A stretch of 64,000 nt of DNA. Source: an uncultured Brachyspira sp. (GTDB lineage: Bacteria; Spirochaetota; Brachyspiria; Brachyspirales; Brachyspiraceae). The stretch spans positions 91,319 to 155,318 of the forward strand of contig NZ_CALXYQ010000003.1 of the NCBI RefSeq assembly GCF_944393015.1, in the 5' to 3' direction. This document shows positions 54,696-64,000 of this stretch, piece after piece. The notes under the pieces were generated by a model. The model was not told the DNA's origin. It saw only the letters and a program-made list of their open reading frames with translations, and searched no databases. The translations under genes were made by a program, and so were the position numbers. The first letter of the stretch is position 1; the number at the start of each line of letters is the position of its first letter.

Positions 54696-57428
54696 ATGTT
54701 ATCTAAAATGTTGCAAAATTCTATAGAAGTTGAAATAGGGAAAAGAAGTATTGAGAAAATTGAAATACCTATTTCTATTACTAAAAATATAAAAAATACT
54801 TTAAGACCATATCAAGTAAACTGTTTACAGTATTTTATAGCATATTTAAATGAATATGATAATAATAATAAAAATAATCATTTAATGTTTAATATGGCTA
54901 CAGGAAGCGGAAAAACATTAATAATGGCTTCTTTGATACTTTACTTATATGAAAAAGGATATAGAAATTTTTTATTTTTTGTAAATTCTGTAAATATCAT
55001 AGATAAAACGAGAGAAAATTTTTTTAATATATCAAGTAATAAATATCTTTTTAATAATGAAATTATAATCAATAATAAAAATGTTGAAATAAAAGAAGTT
55101 AATAATTTTGATTATTCAGATGATTATAATATAAATATATTTGTAACTTCTATACAATATTTACATAATTTATTAAAAGAAAATAAAGAAAATGCTTTTG
55201 ATATAACAAACTTACAGGATAAAAAAATTGTTATATTAGCAGACGAAGCACATCATTTTAATGCAGAAACTTCTAAAAATAAAATTGTTCAAAAAGGATT
55301 TTTTGAAGAAGAAAAATCAAATGAAAAAGAAACAGTAAAAAATGATAATTGGGAAAGTACTGTACAAACTATATTTCAATCTAACAAAGAAAATTTTTTA
55401 TTTGAATTTACGGCTACTATAGACTATGAAAATAAATCTATAGTTGATAAATATTTGGATAAAACAATATTTAAATATGATTTATTAAAATTTAGACAAG
55501 ATTTATATTCTAAAGAAATTGATATAATACAAAATGATGTTGATAAAAAATACTTAATGCTTGGTTCTGTTATACTTAGCGAATACAGGAGAGAAATTGC
55601 TTCAAATAATGGTATAGAGTTAAAACCAATAATTTTATTTAAAGCACATAAACTTATAAAAGAATCTCAAGCAAATCAGGAAATATTTAATGATTTAATA
55701 GATAATCTAAAAGAAAAAGATATTGATAAATTATACAAATCTAATCTTAAAGAAAATGATAAAAAAGATATCATATATAAAGCTATAGGATATTTTAAAA
55801 ATAAATATAAAGATTTTGATATTTTTATAAGCAGAATAAAAGAAGCTTTTAAAAAAGAATATCAATTAATAACTAATGAAAAAACTAAATCATCAGAAGA
55901 AAAAAATGATAAAGATAGTAAGGAAATGTCAAAACAAAATAAATTGTTAAATACACTTGAGAATAAAGACAATCCTATAAGAGTTATTTTTAGTGTTAAT
56001 AAATTAAATGAAGGCTGGGACGTTTTAAATTTATTTGATATAGTTAGATTATATGAAACAAGAGATGCAGATACAAAAAATAAAAAGGCAGGAAAAACTA
56101 CAATAAGTGAAGCTCAATTAATAGGAAGAGGGGCAAGATATTATCCTTTAAAATTAGATTATTATAATGATGATGAAATATATAAAAGAAAATATGATAA
56201 AGATTTGGATAATGATAAAAGAATATTAGAAACATTATATTATCATAGTATAAAAGATAGCAGATACATATCAGAATTGAGAACTGTATTAAGAGAGCAT
56301 GGACTTTTAGATGATGTATATTGCAGAGAAGAAGATTTTAAACTAAAAGAAAATGTAAAAAAATATGCTGATACAAATTTTATATTTTCTAATAGAAAAG
56401 AAGAAAAAACTAGATTATATAAAGAAGATAAAACATTAGTAGGAAATAAAAAATCTTTTGCAGATATTAGAGTTCGTCTTGATAAGTTTCAATTTCAATA
56501 TATTTGTAAAACTGGGTCAAGAAAAACAGAACATGCTATTAATGAAGAAAATAAAAACTTAACAGAAAGTGAAAAATTAAAAAACAGAGTAATAGAATCT
56601 TTTGGACGTCCTGAAGATATTGAGTTTTATAAAATAAACAAATCTATTAGGCTTTATGCTTGGTATAAAATGAATTATGGATTTGATAAACTTAAAACTA
56701 AATTTCAAGATTTAAAAAATATAGATGAATTATTTGATAATTTTAGTGATATAAAATTTAAATTTTTTAATTTGAATAATAAATATTTAAATCCAAATGA
56801 TGAATATATTAACTTTCTTACAACAGATTTTTATCCTAAATTAATAAAAATAATTGATGAAAATTACAGCGAATATGTAGGAACAAAAGAGTTCTATCCT
56901 CAATTAATAAGAGATGTGTTCAGAGAAAAAAAGAAAAAAATATACGATGAGAAATTATGTGCTAATATGGAAAAAATAGAATATTATGCACAAAATATTT
57001 TATATGCTGACAGTAATTTAGAAATAGATTTTTCTACAATACATATTAATGATGTTATAGAATATTTAAAAGAAAAAGGCTATAACAATATATATTTATT
57101 TAGAAATGATCAAGATTTAGCTATATATAATTTTGATAATGGAACAGCTTTTTATCCAGATTTTATTTTAATATGCGAATATAAAAAAGAACAGATTCAT
57201 TATCAAGTATTTTTGGAACCAAAAGGAAATCATTTAGAATCTTCACCAGAAGAAAAAGCAAAACAAGATTTTTTGCTATCTATAAAAAATGATAGTACTT
57301 TAAATAAAGATATTTTGGAGCTTGATACAGATAAATATATTTTATTTGGTATGAGATTTTTTACAGATGATGATAATAATAATTCTCAAAAATGGAATGA
57401 TGAATTGAAAAATGAGTTTAAAGGATGA
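54696..57428 (+). CDS. res: Type III restriction enzyme, Res subunit (helicase-nuclease)
   Basis: Res cuts DNA after ATP-driven long-range movement when bound to the Mod subunit. The 910 residues contain the helicase motifs MATGSGKTLIMA (I, residues 68-79), LADEAHHFN (II, DEAH), FEFTATI (III), FSVNKLNEGWDVLNLFDIVRL, and QLIGRGARYY (VI). A C-terminal PD-(D/E)XK-like nuclease site is FYPDFILICEYKKE...FLEPKG. AAAGG precedes the ATG. It is immediately upstream of mod, four bases apart, which is the reverse of the usual mod-res order. The gene looks intact. Confidence 0.93.
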   Translation: MLSKMLQNSIEVEIGKRSIEKIEIPISITKNIKNTLRPYQVNCLQYFIAYLNEYDNNNKNNHLMFNMATGSGKTLIMASLILYLYEKGYRNFLFFVNSVNIIDKTRENFFNISSNKYLFNNEIIINNKNVEIKEVNNFDYSDDYNINIFVTSIQYLHNLLKENKENAFDITNLQDKKIVILADEAHHFNAETSKNKIVQKGFFEEEKSNEKETVKNDNWESTVQTIFQSNKENFLFEFTATIDYENKSIVDKYLDKTIFKYDLLKFRQDLYSKEIDIIQNDVDKKYLMLGSVILSEYRREIASNNGIELKPIILFKAHKLIKESQANQEIFNDLIDNLKEKDIDKLYKSNLKENDKKDIIYKAIGYFKNKYKDFDIFISRIKEAFKKEYQLITNEKTKSSEEKNDKDSKEMSKQNKLLNTLENKDNPIRVIFSVNKLNEGWDVLNLFDIVRLYETRDADTKNKKAGKTTISEAQLIGRGARYYPLKLDYYNDDEIYKRKYDKDLDNDKRILETLYYHSIKDSRYISELRTVLREHGLLDDVYCREEDFKLKENVKKYADTNFIFSNRKEEKTRLYKEDKTLVGNKKSFADIRVRLDKFQFQYICKTGSRKTEHAINEENKNLTESEKLKNRVIESFGRPEDIEFYKINKSIRLYAWYKMNYGFDKLKTKFQDLKNIDELFDNFSDIKFKFFNLNNKYLNPNDEYINFLTTDFYPKLIKIIDENYSEYVGTKEFYPQLIRDVFREKKKKIYDEKLCANMEKIEYYAQNILYADSNLEIDFSTIHINDVIEYLKEKGYNNIYLFRNDQDLAIYNFDNGTAFYPDFILICEYKKEQIHYQVFLEPKGNHLESSPEEKAKQDFLLSIKNDSTLNKDILELDTDKYILFGMRFFTDDDNNNSQKWNDELKNEFKG

Positions 57429-57432
57429 TTAA

Positions 57433-59442
57433 ATGGAATATATACATAATTATTTAAAAAAGTTATTTAAGAAAAATAATAACTATATAGGAAAAGATGG
57501 GGATTTATTAATATCAAAAATAGCTGAAGATGCAAGACTTTATAATTCAGAATTAATAAAATTTCTGTTTAATGATAAAAGATGTAAAGATTATTTTTTT
57601 GAAAAAATAGATGATGTAACTATTTTTAAATCAGAAGATTTTAGAATGTGTATAAATGATGCAAGATTTTTAGGAAATAGTTTTACAAAATACGGAAATA
57701 AAATAGGTTTAATAACTGACAGAACAGTAGAAAAAATAATGAATGAAGATTATGTGGTATTAAGTTATCCTTATAAAGACTGCACTCTTGACGGAGGAAT
57801 GACAAAAACAGAGGCAAAAAGAACAAACAGAAAAGAAACAATGATAAATAATATTCTTTTTAAAGAAGATATACATAAATTAAAAAGCCCTAAAGCATTT
57901 AAAAATTTTAAGAAATATAGTTTTGAAAATGACAAAATAAAAGAGCAAACACCTGCAGCTATAAAAGGCAATGAAAATATAATTATTAATGGCAATAACT
58001 TTGCAGCTTTATGCAGTTTGAAAGCAAAATTTGCAGGTAAGATAAAATTAATATATATAGACCCTCCATACAATACGGGAAGCGATACATTTTCTTATAA
58101 TGATAATTTTAATCATAGTGCTTGGCTTGTATTTATGAAAGACAGACTGCAATTAGCTAGAGAATTATTGTCTGATGATGGAGCAATATTTGTACAATGC
58201 GATGATAACGAGCAGGCATACCTAAAAGTTTTAATGGACGAAATTTTCGGAAGAGATAATTTTATTAATACTATAAGTGTAAAAATGACTCCTTCTAGTG
58301 GTGTTAAAAGAAGATTTGCCAATATAAAATTTATTAAAAATAAAGAATTTATTTTAATCTATAAAAAAAGTGCTATATTTATAAAACCTATATATGATGA
58401 AATTTACAATTATGATCCGCATTATTCTATATATTTTGATGGAGAAGAATTTACTACAATTGATGAAAAAATGAAAAAATTAAATATAGATTGTAAAAAT
58501 ATAAAAAAAGAATTTTATTTAATAGAACCAAATATAAAAAAATTTATTAAAGAACATAAAGATTATATATATGCCGACCATCCACCTAGTAAATGGGCTT
58601 ACAAACAAATAGAAAATGCAACTACTATTTTTCAAACAAAAGATGATAAAAAATCAAGGAGTATAGTTTATAAAATTTATAATCCAAATAACAAAAATGA
58701 GTATGAATTAATTTTTAATTCATTAACTGGATTTAGGCGATTAGAACCTATTACATGGAAAATGAATGAAAATTTAGAATTAACATCATTAAGAGGAGAT
58801 TTTTGGGATAATAATTATGATAAAGATATTGGAAACATAAATAAAGAAGGATATACACAATTTGGACAAGGGCAAAAACCAGAAAGATTATTAATGGATA
58901 TAATTAATTCTATTACAGAAAAAAATGATATTGTTCTTGATTTCTTTGCGGGTTCTGGTACTACTTTAGCCGTTGCTCATAAAATGAATAGGCGATATAT
59001 AGGAGTTGAGCAGATACAAGAGCATTTTGATATTTGTGTGGAAAGGCTTAAGAAAGTTATTGAAGGTGAGAATTCAGGCATTTCTAAAAATGTTAATTGG
59101 CAGGGCGGTGGAGAGTTTATTACTTTTGATATTGCTTCATATAATGCTGATTGGGCTAAAAAAATTGAACAAATAAAAGATGATAAAGAGTTAAAAGAAA
59201 TATTTGAAGATATGAAAAATAAATCTTTAATTAATCATAGGCTTCAAATAGATTATTTTGAAAATAAAAGTTTTGAAGATGATAAAGAATTTTTAGGTTT
59301 AGAGTTAAAAAGAAAAAAACAAATTTTATTAGATTTGCTTGATAAAAATATGTTTTATGTACCTTTTTCTGAAATGAAAGATAAGACTTTTAAATTATCT
59401 GATGATGATATCAAATTATCTAAACAGTTTTATAAAAATTGA
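57433..59442 (+). CDS. mod: Type III restriction-modification methyltransferase, Mod subunit
   Basis: Mod recognises and methylates adenine in an asymmetric target and also guides Res. The 669-residue protein has beta-class motif order: catalytic motif IV DPPYNTGSDTFSYND at about residue 211, then target recognition region (about 290-470), then AdoMet motif I LDFFAGSGTTLAVAH at about 500. The N-terminal 150 residues are unusual for the family and the sequence ends in a helical Lys/Glu region. The central target-recognition domain is the part expected to vary between strains. No homopolymer or short tandem repeat for phase variation was seen. Confidence 0.93.
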   Translation: MEYIHNYLKKLFKKNNNYIGKDGDLLISKIAEDARLYNSELIKFLFNDKRCKDYFFEKIDDVTIFKSEDFRMCINDARFLGNSFTKYGNKIGLITDRTVEKIMNEDYVVLSYPYKDCTLDGGMTKTEAKRTNRKETMINNILFKEDIHKLKSPKAFKNFKKYSFENDKIKEQTPAAIKGNENIIINGNNFAALCSLKAKFAGKIKLIYIDPPYNTGSDTFSYNDNFNHSAWLVFMKDRLQLARELLSDDGAIFVQCDDNEQAYLKVLMDEIFGRDNFINTISVKMTPSSGVKRRFANIKFIKNKEFILIYKKSAIFIKPIYDEIYNYDPHYSIYFDGEEFTTIDEKMKKLNIDCKNIKKEFYLIEPNIKKFIKEHKDYIYADHPPSKWAYKQIENATTIFQTKDDKKSRSIVYKIYNPNNKNEYELIFNSLTGFRRLEPITWKMNENLELTSLRGDFWDNNYDKDIGNINKEGYTQFGQGQKPERLLMDIINSITEKNDIVLDFFAGSGTTLAVAHKMNRRYIGVEQIQEHFDICVERLKKVIEGENSGISKNVNWQGGGEFITFDIASYNADWAKKIEQIKDDKELKEIFEDMKNKSLINHRLQIDYFENKSFEDDKEFLGLELKRKKQILLDLLDKNMFYVPFSEMKDKTFKLSDDDIKLSKQFYKN

Positions 59443-59545
59443 TTGTAAAATTACTCAAAAAAAGATAATTTTCTATTTGTGAATTTTTTATTATATAGTA
59501 TAATATCTAAAGGACAAAGCTATATTTTAAAAGGAGTTTACAAAT

Positions 59546-59701
59546 ATGGTTACAGCTATTACTACGACTGACACAACTAACACTTATGTTACGTCAATAG
59601 GCGGGGTAAATGTCACTGTCAGAAGTAATTTCTCTGACAAAACAGCTACTGTTGAGGTAGAGCCGAAAATCACGGGGGGTGCTTTAAATGTGCAAGGATA
59701 A
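59546..59701 (+). CDS. 51-residue GC-richer small ORF in the RM island
   Basis: A strong AAGGAG site lies nine bases before the ATG at 59546-59548, and the frame stays open for 51 codons to TAA at 59699-59701. The codon use is unlike its neighbours, with ACG, GGC, GGG, GTC, GAC and CCG frequent. The product is Thr/Val-rich (TTTDTTNTYVTSIGGVNVTV) with SNFSDKTATVE in the middle and no signal peptide. The middle resembles what I remember of small transposon-encoded proteins (TnpW type), but this is a weak impression. An imperfect stem and then a terminator follow. Confidence 0.5.
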   Translation: MVTAITTTDTTNTYVTSIGGVNVTVRSNFSDKTATVEVEPKITGGALNVQG

Positions 59702-59785
59702 TTTCCCTCTTGCCGCATTTATATTATCGGTTCTTTAATTTAATACTTTAATAAAAAAGTAGTTTTTTGTTCGATTATTAAAAGT

Positions 59786-59822
59786 AATGGGGTTGTTCGT
59801 GGGAGGCAGCTCCATTTTTTTA
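59786..59822 (+). terminator. Terminator downstream of the small ORF
   Basis: AATGGGGTTG (59786-59795) pairs with CAGCTCCATT (59807-59816) with two G-U pairs, followed by a T-run. It is GC-richer than surrounding DNA and is in the correct orientation for the small ORF. Confidence 0.7.
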
Positions 59823-59925
59823 TTTATGAATAATTTTGATTTTTAATATTAAAAATATATTTAAACAAATTTTACTCATGCTTTAGTATATTGGAAAAAA
59901 CTTAAATTATTGTAGAATTATTTTA

Positions 59926-60672
59926 TTATTTTCTAAATACGAATAAATATTCATGGGCAATTAATAAAAAGTTATATTTTATGCTGTTTGTTTTCCAATA
60001 TCCTGTTGCCCTGCAGTTATGTTGTTCTTTGATAATAAGTTCTTTCAATTTAAATCCAGCATTTTCAAAAATACGCATAACATCAAATGACATAGGAATC
60101 ATATGACCTTTTTCCCTTGTATCTCCCATTAAAATAGCACAAAATTTGTCTTTTTTGAGTACTCGATAACTCTCTGCTGCTACTATTTTCATTTCTTCAA
60201 TAAAATTTTTTACTTTCAATCGTGATAGATCACCATCTATATTATCACTATATTGAATAATATTTGCATATGGCGGGTGTGTACAAATGAGATCAATACT
60301 ACTATCTAGAATAAAATCCAAATTCCGGGCATCTCCCTTATGAATATAAACATTACCATTAGCTCCATAATATTCAAAGTCAATCTTTTCTCTACATCTA
60401 TCAAGTGCCGTATCATTTATATCAACACCAATAATATTTCTATTAAGTAATTTTGCTTCGACAAGAGTAGTACCTCCTCCAGCAAATTGATCTAGTATCA
60501 AATCTCCTTCTTGAGAGTATCTAAGTATAATATTTCTAGGTATATATGGAGACCAATTTCCACGCCATTTTGCATCATGAGTAGCCCAATTCCCTCTATC
60601 TGGAAAGGACCAATGTGTAGTCATTTCTAGTTCAAAATAATCTGGTTCCCATTTTTTTATTTTTTTTTCCAT
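59926..60672 (-). CDS. Site-specific DNA methyltransferase, gamma-type order
   Basis: The 248-residue enzyme carries AdoMet motif I LDQFAGGGTTLVEAKLL at about 60-76 and catalytic motif IV LICTHPPYANI at about 130. That is the gamma-like order of TPPY-type N4-cytosine or N6-adenine methyltransferases. N-terminal features are HWSFPDRGNWATHDAKWRGNWSPYIPR. THPPY lies close to the SPPY form found in N4-cytosine enzymes. ATG 60670-60672 is chosen because AGGA precedes it. It lies downstream of the DpnII-like endonuclease and may add a second specificity. Confidence 0.85.
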   Translation of the reverse strand: MEKKIKKWEPDYFELEMTTHWSFPDRGNWATHDAKWRGNWSPYIPRNIILRYSQEGDLILDQFAGGGTTLVEAKLLNRNIIGVDINDTALDRCREKIDFEYYGANGNVYIHKGDARNLDFILDSSIDLICTHPPYANIIQYSDNIDGDLSRLKVKNFIEEMKIVAAESYRVLKKDKFCAILMGDTREKGHMIPMSFDVMRIFENAGFKLKELIIKEQHNCRATGYWKTNSIKYNFLLIAHEYLFVFRK

Positions 60673-60816
60673 TATCAAAATCCTAAGTATATTTGATAGA
60701 ATGTAATATTATAATTTTTAATGTTAGAAGTTTTATATCTAAATTATTTTATTATTAATTAAAAAAATAATATAATTTTTTAATTATTGTATATTTTATT
60801 TTTATAAAAAAATATA

Positions 60817-61695
60817 TCACTTGAAAACTTCTTCAATGATTCCATTTTCTAAGTCTTTGATATTATAAATGTACTCCATAACTTCAAATGTTTCTTCCAG
60901 ATTGTTTCTGGCATCTATCCAACCTTTACCATCAGTAAACCATACAAACTTAAAGTTACTTATTCCAAGAGACTCTTGAGCAATTTGTTTATAACTGCGA
61001 GCTGTCTCATTTAATTTAGAGCCACTGCTTGCATAAAAATTTGTTTCTATGCCATAAATATTATATTCTGTTTTAATTACAAAATCAAAACGTTTGACAG
61101 TTTTACCTTTATTTGATATTTCTGATAGATCTATGTCAAATTTATCTTCAATGTCTTTTATTTTCATTTCTTTAAAATATGTTTTGTCTTTTTGAAAACC
61201 TGCTTTCTTGATAAAACTTTCTACTAAGTCTTCCATCAAATGACCGCCTCGATTTTTGCGACCATTAGAATCTAGTCCTGTTTCAACTCCTGTTGCATAA
61301 TCAACTAGATTACTAATAATATGATTTTCTAACAAATCAAATAAACCAGTATGTTCCATAAAATATGTATACCTGTCATATTGTTCATTTATATTAAAAG
61401 ATATATTTTTTATATTAAACTTATATAAATATCCTCCATTAATATCTTGGCAGTATATTTCATTAGATCTAACAGCAAGTAACAAAGGTATACATTTTAA
61501 AACCTCTGGATATTTCTCAACTAAAGCTTTAAAATCATTTTTTATATTTTTCGATCCTATAAGTGTATTTAATATATTCAATTCTACTTTAATATTATTA
61601 ACATTGTAATGTACTTTTTCAAAATCTATATAATATTTATAATCTGCTATGCTGTCACGAAAACTAGACAACCACATTTGAAAATTTCTATTCAT
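60817..61695 (-). CDS. Type II restriction endonuclease, DpnII/MboI family (GATC)
   Basis: The 292-residue protein matches the length and layout of R.DpnII, which cuts unmethylated GATC. Features are YATGVETGLDSNGRKNRGGHLMEDLVE, a conserved block of the family, and the likely catalytic PD-(D/E)XK-like site RFDFVIKTEYNIYGIETNFYASSGSK. TAGG precedes the ATG. It lies between dpnM and an extra methyltransferase gene on the same strand. It is intact with no frameshift. Confidence 0.92.
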   Translation of the reverse strand: MNRNFQMWLSSFRDSIADYKYYIDFEKVHYNVNNIKVELNILNTLIGSKNIKNDFKALVEKYPEVLKCIPLLLAVRSNEIYCQDINGGYLYKFNIKNISFNINEQYDRYTYFMEHTGLFDLLENHIISNLVDYATGVETGLDSNGRKNRGGHLMEDLVESFIKKAGFQKDKTYFKEMKIKDIEDKFDIDLSEISNKGKTVKRFDFVIKTEYNIYGIETNFYASSGSKLNETARSYKQIAQESLGISNFKFVWFTDGKGWIDARNNLEETFEVMEYIYNIKDLENGIIEEVFK

Positions 61696-61911
61696 ATATT
61701 TAAACCTACTAAATCTTAAATTATTTGGGTGTGAAAATATTCTGTTCTCACTCTCTTTATATTATTTATTCTGCTTTAAAAGATTTCAAGCCTCACAACT
61801 AGAAATTTTTATATATTTTAGCTAAATTTATATTCGCTTTCATATTTTTAATAAATAATTTGTCTCAATATGACAGTTTGCATATATAGTATATATATTC
61901 ACCTCTTTTTA

Positions 61912-62883
61912 CTATATTAAAAAATTGCTTATTAGCAATTCTTTTATTTTGCCTCTAGATTGACCATTACTATTAATCATTCTAGTAGCGTTTACTCTTT
62001 TAATGAAATATTGAGCATAAATATTATCAAAAAAAGTATCATTTATATTTATATTTTTAGGATCAGAGTTACTAACAAGAATTTTAGCACCATTTTTATG
62101 TATGTTATTTACATATGAAGCCAAATCTATCTGTGACTTATCATCAAAATTATTTTCAGTATAAGCAGTAAAACTAGATGTTGTTGTTAGAGGTCTGTAT
62201 GGAGGATCAAAATACACAAATGTATCTTTATCTATAAAGTCGGCAGATTCACGATAATCTCCGCATACAATAGTTACATTTTTTAACTTTTCGGAAACTG
62301 CTCTCAAATTTTCCTCATCGCATATAGTTGGTTTTTTGTATAGTCCCATTGGTACATTAAATTCTCCATTTTTATTAACCCTATATAATCCATTGAAACA
62401 TGTTTTGTTTAGATAAATCATAAGAGCTGCTTTTTCAATATTTATATTTTTATCACCATTTACTTTCAACTCATTAAAACGTTCTCTTTTTTTTAGATAA
62501 TAAGCTTTACGATTATCTGTATCCATAGGAATAAACTCATCTTGTATCATAGAAAGTATACGTATCATAGAATCAATATTATCTCTAATTATATGATATG
62601 TATTTATTAGTTCTGCATTAATATCACTAATATAAATTTCTTTTAAATGGTATTTATTTAGAATATCAAAAAGAACAGCTCCACCGCCTACAAAAGGTTC
62701 TGCATATTTATTTATTGTACCATTTGAAAATGGATAATATTTTTCAATTTCTGGAAGCATCTGACCTTTTCCGCCTGCCCATTTCAAGAAAGGCTTAACC
62801 TTTATATTATTATTTTTTGTGTAATAGGTGTCTTTTATATTTATAAGTAAAGGTTCTTTTGCAGTTTTTTGAATAATTAACAT
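61912..62883 (-). CDS. dpnM: Adenine-specific DNA methyltransferase, Dam/DpnM family (GATC)
   Basis: The enzyme methylates adenine in GATC and protects the host from the DpnII-like nuclease. The 323 residues show the alpha-class Dam order: motif X/I PFLKWAGGKGQMLPEI and KYAEPFVGGGAVLFDIL, then a target-recognition region with NKTCFNGLYRVNKNGEFNVPMG, and motif IV FVYFDPPYRPL. GGGGATAAC precedes the ATG. The second, single-strand-capable methyltransferase gene is 45 bases upstream. Confidence 0.95.
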   Translation of the reverse strand: MLIIQKTAKEPLLINIKDTYYTKNNNIKVKPFLKWAGGKGQMLPEIEKYYPFSNGTINKYAEPFVGGGAVLFDILNKYHLKEIYISDINAELINTYHIIRDNIDSMIRILSMIQDEFIPMDTDNRKAYYLKKRERFNELKVNGDKNINIEKAALMIYLNKTCFNGLYRVNKNGEFNVPMGLYKKPTICDEENLRAVSEKLKNVTIVCGDYRESADFIDKDTFVYFDPPYRPLTTTSSFTAYTENNFDDKSQIDLASYVNNIHKNGAKILVSNSDPKNININDTFFDNIYAQYFIKRVNATRMINSNGQSRGKIKELLISNFLI

Positions 62884-62927
62884 GTTATCCCCATTTTTGG
62901 CATCATCTTTTATATAATATCTAATAA

Positions 62928-63902
62928 TTATTGATTAACGTTCTTTATTTTCTTCTGTATTGATATAGTGTTTCGTTCCCAAAATACATTACCTGTGTAG
63001 CCTTGTATTTCTTTGTTGCTTTCAGCATTTTCGATTCTTTTTTCAGCCCAAGCACAATATGTTTTATGCTGTTCTATCCCTGAATAATTTCTTCCTAGTT
63101 TCTTAGCTACAACTGAAGTAGTACCGCTTCCCAAAAAAGGATCAAATATAAAATCATCAGCATTTGAACTTGCTAATATCAGTTTCGCTATTAACTTTTC
63201 AGGCTTCTGAGTAGGGTGAGCAGTGTTTTCTGACATAGACCAATAAGGCACAGATATATCGTCCCAAAAATTAGAATGACAGGTATCTCTGAAATTTCCG
63301 TCTTCTGTTTCTGTCCAATCTTTAGGCTTTCCCTCTATTCTGTATGGAGCTATTACCTTTCTCCTTATTTTTACATCATCTACATTAAAAGTGTATTTAT
63401 TAGATAGGGTAGCAAACCATATATCTTCCATTCCATTCTTCCAATTATTTTTAGCCCCTCTGCCTTTCTCTCGCTGCCAAGTGATTCTGTTTTGTATGTT
63501 GAAATATTTTTCTAAAACATTCCCTATTACAAGACTAGACTTCCAATCACAGCATACATATATTGTGGCATCTTTTTTTAATATTGGAATAATGTCTTCC
63601 ACCCATAGATGAGTATATTTTTCATAACTTAAATTATCTATGTCTTTGAATTTATATCCATGATAATTTTTGGATATATTATAAGGAGGATCAACTATCA
63701 TTAAATCAGCTATGTTTTTTTCTATTTTTTTTAATACATCAAAAGTATTGCCGTTTATAGTTTTATTTATAATATTTTCTTTTTTGTATTCTATTATATT
63801 TTCATTGTCTATAATACATTTATTTAGATATGATTTACCTTCTTCTGTATTTATATCAAAATCAATAGTTTTATTTTTGACTGATTTAACTTTAGTATTC
63901 AT
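62928..63902 (-). CDS. Second DpnII-system methyltransferase, DpnA-like beta class
   Basis: The 324 residues have motif IV LMIVDPPYNISKNYHGY (about 88-105) before motif I FIFDPFLGSGTTSVVAKKLGR (about 265), the beta-class order. It also has AHPTQKPEKLIAKLI. DpnA in Streptococcus pneumoniae methylates GATC in single-stranded DNA and helps incoming plasmids survive. This protein has the same class and the same neighbourhood. GGGAAA precedes the ATG. It is the first gene of the four-gene island on this strand. Confidence 0.88.
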   Translation of the reverse strand: MNTKVKSVKNKTIDFDINTEEGKSYLNKCIIDNENIIEYKKENIINKTINGNTFDVLKKIEKNIADLMIVDPPYNISKNYHGYKFKDIDNLSYEKYTHLWVEDIIPILKKDATIYVCCDWKSSLVIGNVLEKYFNIQNRITWQREKGRGAKNNWKNGMEDIWFATLSNKYTFNVDDVKIRRKVIAPYRIEGKPKDWTETEDGNFRDTCHSNFWDDISVPYWSMSENTAHPTQKPEKLIAKLILASSNADDFIFDPFLGSGTTSVVAKKLGRNYSGIEQHKTYCAWAEKRIENAESNKEIQGYTGNVFWERNTISIQKKIKNVNQ

Positions 63903-63924
63903 GTATTTCCCGCTATTATAAAAA

Positions 63925-64000
63925 TTATTCCCATTCTATAGTAGCAGGCGGTTTTGAAGATATATCATAAACAACGCGGTTAATACCTTTTACTTCATTT
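63925..64000 (-). CDS. guaA: GMP synthase GuaA, C-terminal end (partial)
   Basis: Minus-strand translation ends with NEVKGINRVVYDISSKPP followed by ATIEWE and TAA at 63925-63927. That is the highly conserved C-terminus of GMP synthase (glutamine-hydrolysing), which makes GMP from XMP. The rest lies beyond the right edge. The 22-base gap to the DpnA-like gene start shows the island is inserted directly after guaA. Confidence 0.95.
   Translation of the reverse strand, partial: NEVKGINRVVYDISSKPPATIEWE

Noticed and set aside
57433..59442. Phase-variable Mod
   Set aside because: No long homopolymer or short tandem repeat lies in the frame, unlike phase-variable mod genes.

Overview
The window is chromosomal DNA from a very AT-rich spirochaete, almost certainly a Brachyspira species. 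The reasons are the base composition, the many lipoproteins with loose lipoboxes, an mgl galactose locus with repeated mglB genes, an iron-transport locus with three tandem binding lipoproteins that resembles the described bitABC genes of B. hyodysenteriae, and short GC-richer intergenic elements scattered between genes. This assignment rests on gene content read by eye, not on a database search.

Layout. Positions 1-237 hold a 92-93 bp tandem repeat. Then come oppD and oppF (249-2252), a YidC-like/sulfatase-fold fusion (2272-5037), one intact and one nonsense-interrupted GT-C-like membrane protein (5057-8354), and an oppA-type peptide-binding lipoprotein with its own promoter (8443-10047). 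Next are a MarR regulator, two unknown genes, a HAD phosphatase, cheA, ugd, a metallophosphoesterase and an unknown gene. From 19236 to 24580 there is a decayed tandem duplication: an intact FUSC-family membrane protein, a remnant of a GNAT gene, a pseudogene copy of the FUSC gene, and then the intact GNAT gene. The mgl region (24658-31173, minus strand) carries three mglB paralogues, mglA, mglC and a previously hidden 51-residue membrane protein.

Middle part (31390-44902). aroB is followed by an exported protein. A DUF3793-flavodoxin pair has a leaderless-looking promoter framed by two palindromes. Then come an AEC transporter, a VWA protein paired with a membrane J-domain protein, htpG, two PepSY-like secreted proteins, a degenerate HD-GYP protein, a sigma-70 family factor and a membrane-anchored protein.

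Right part (44969-54624). A YjaB-like acetyltransferase, an amino-acid-binding lipoprotein, a biotin ligase, a small membrane protein, the bit-like iron locus and a TPR protein are interspersed with promoter-bearing intergenic elements. One of these elements appears to supply the promoter of a leaderless biotin ligase mRNA.

The last 9.3 kb (54696-63902) is a restriction-modification island between a TPR gene and guaA. It holds a Type III system in res-mod order, a small GC-richer ORF, an extra methyltransferase, and a DpnII-type (GATC) system with an endonuclease and two methyltransferases. The window ends inside the 3' end of guaA. No tRNA, rRNA, CRISPR array or insertion sequence was seen.
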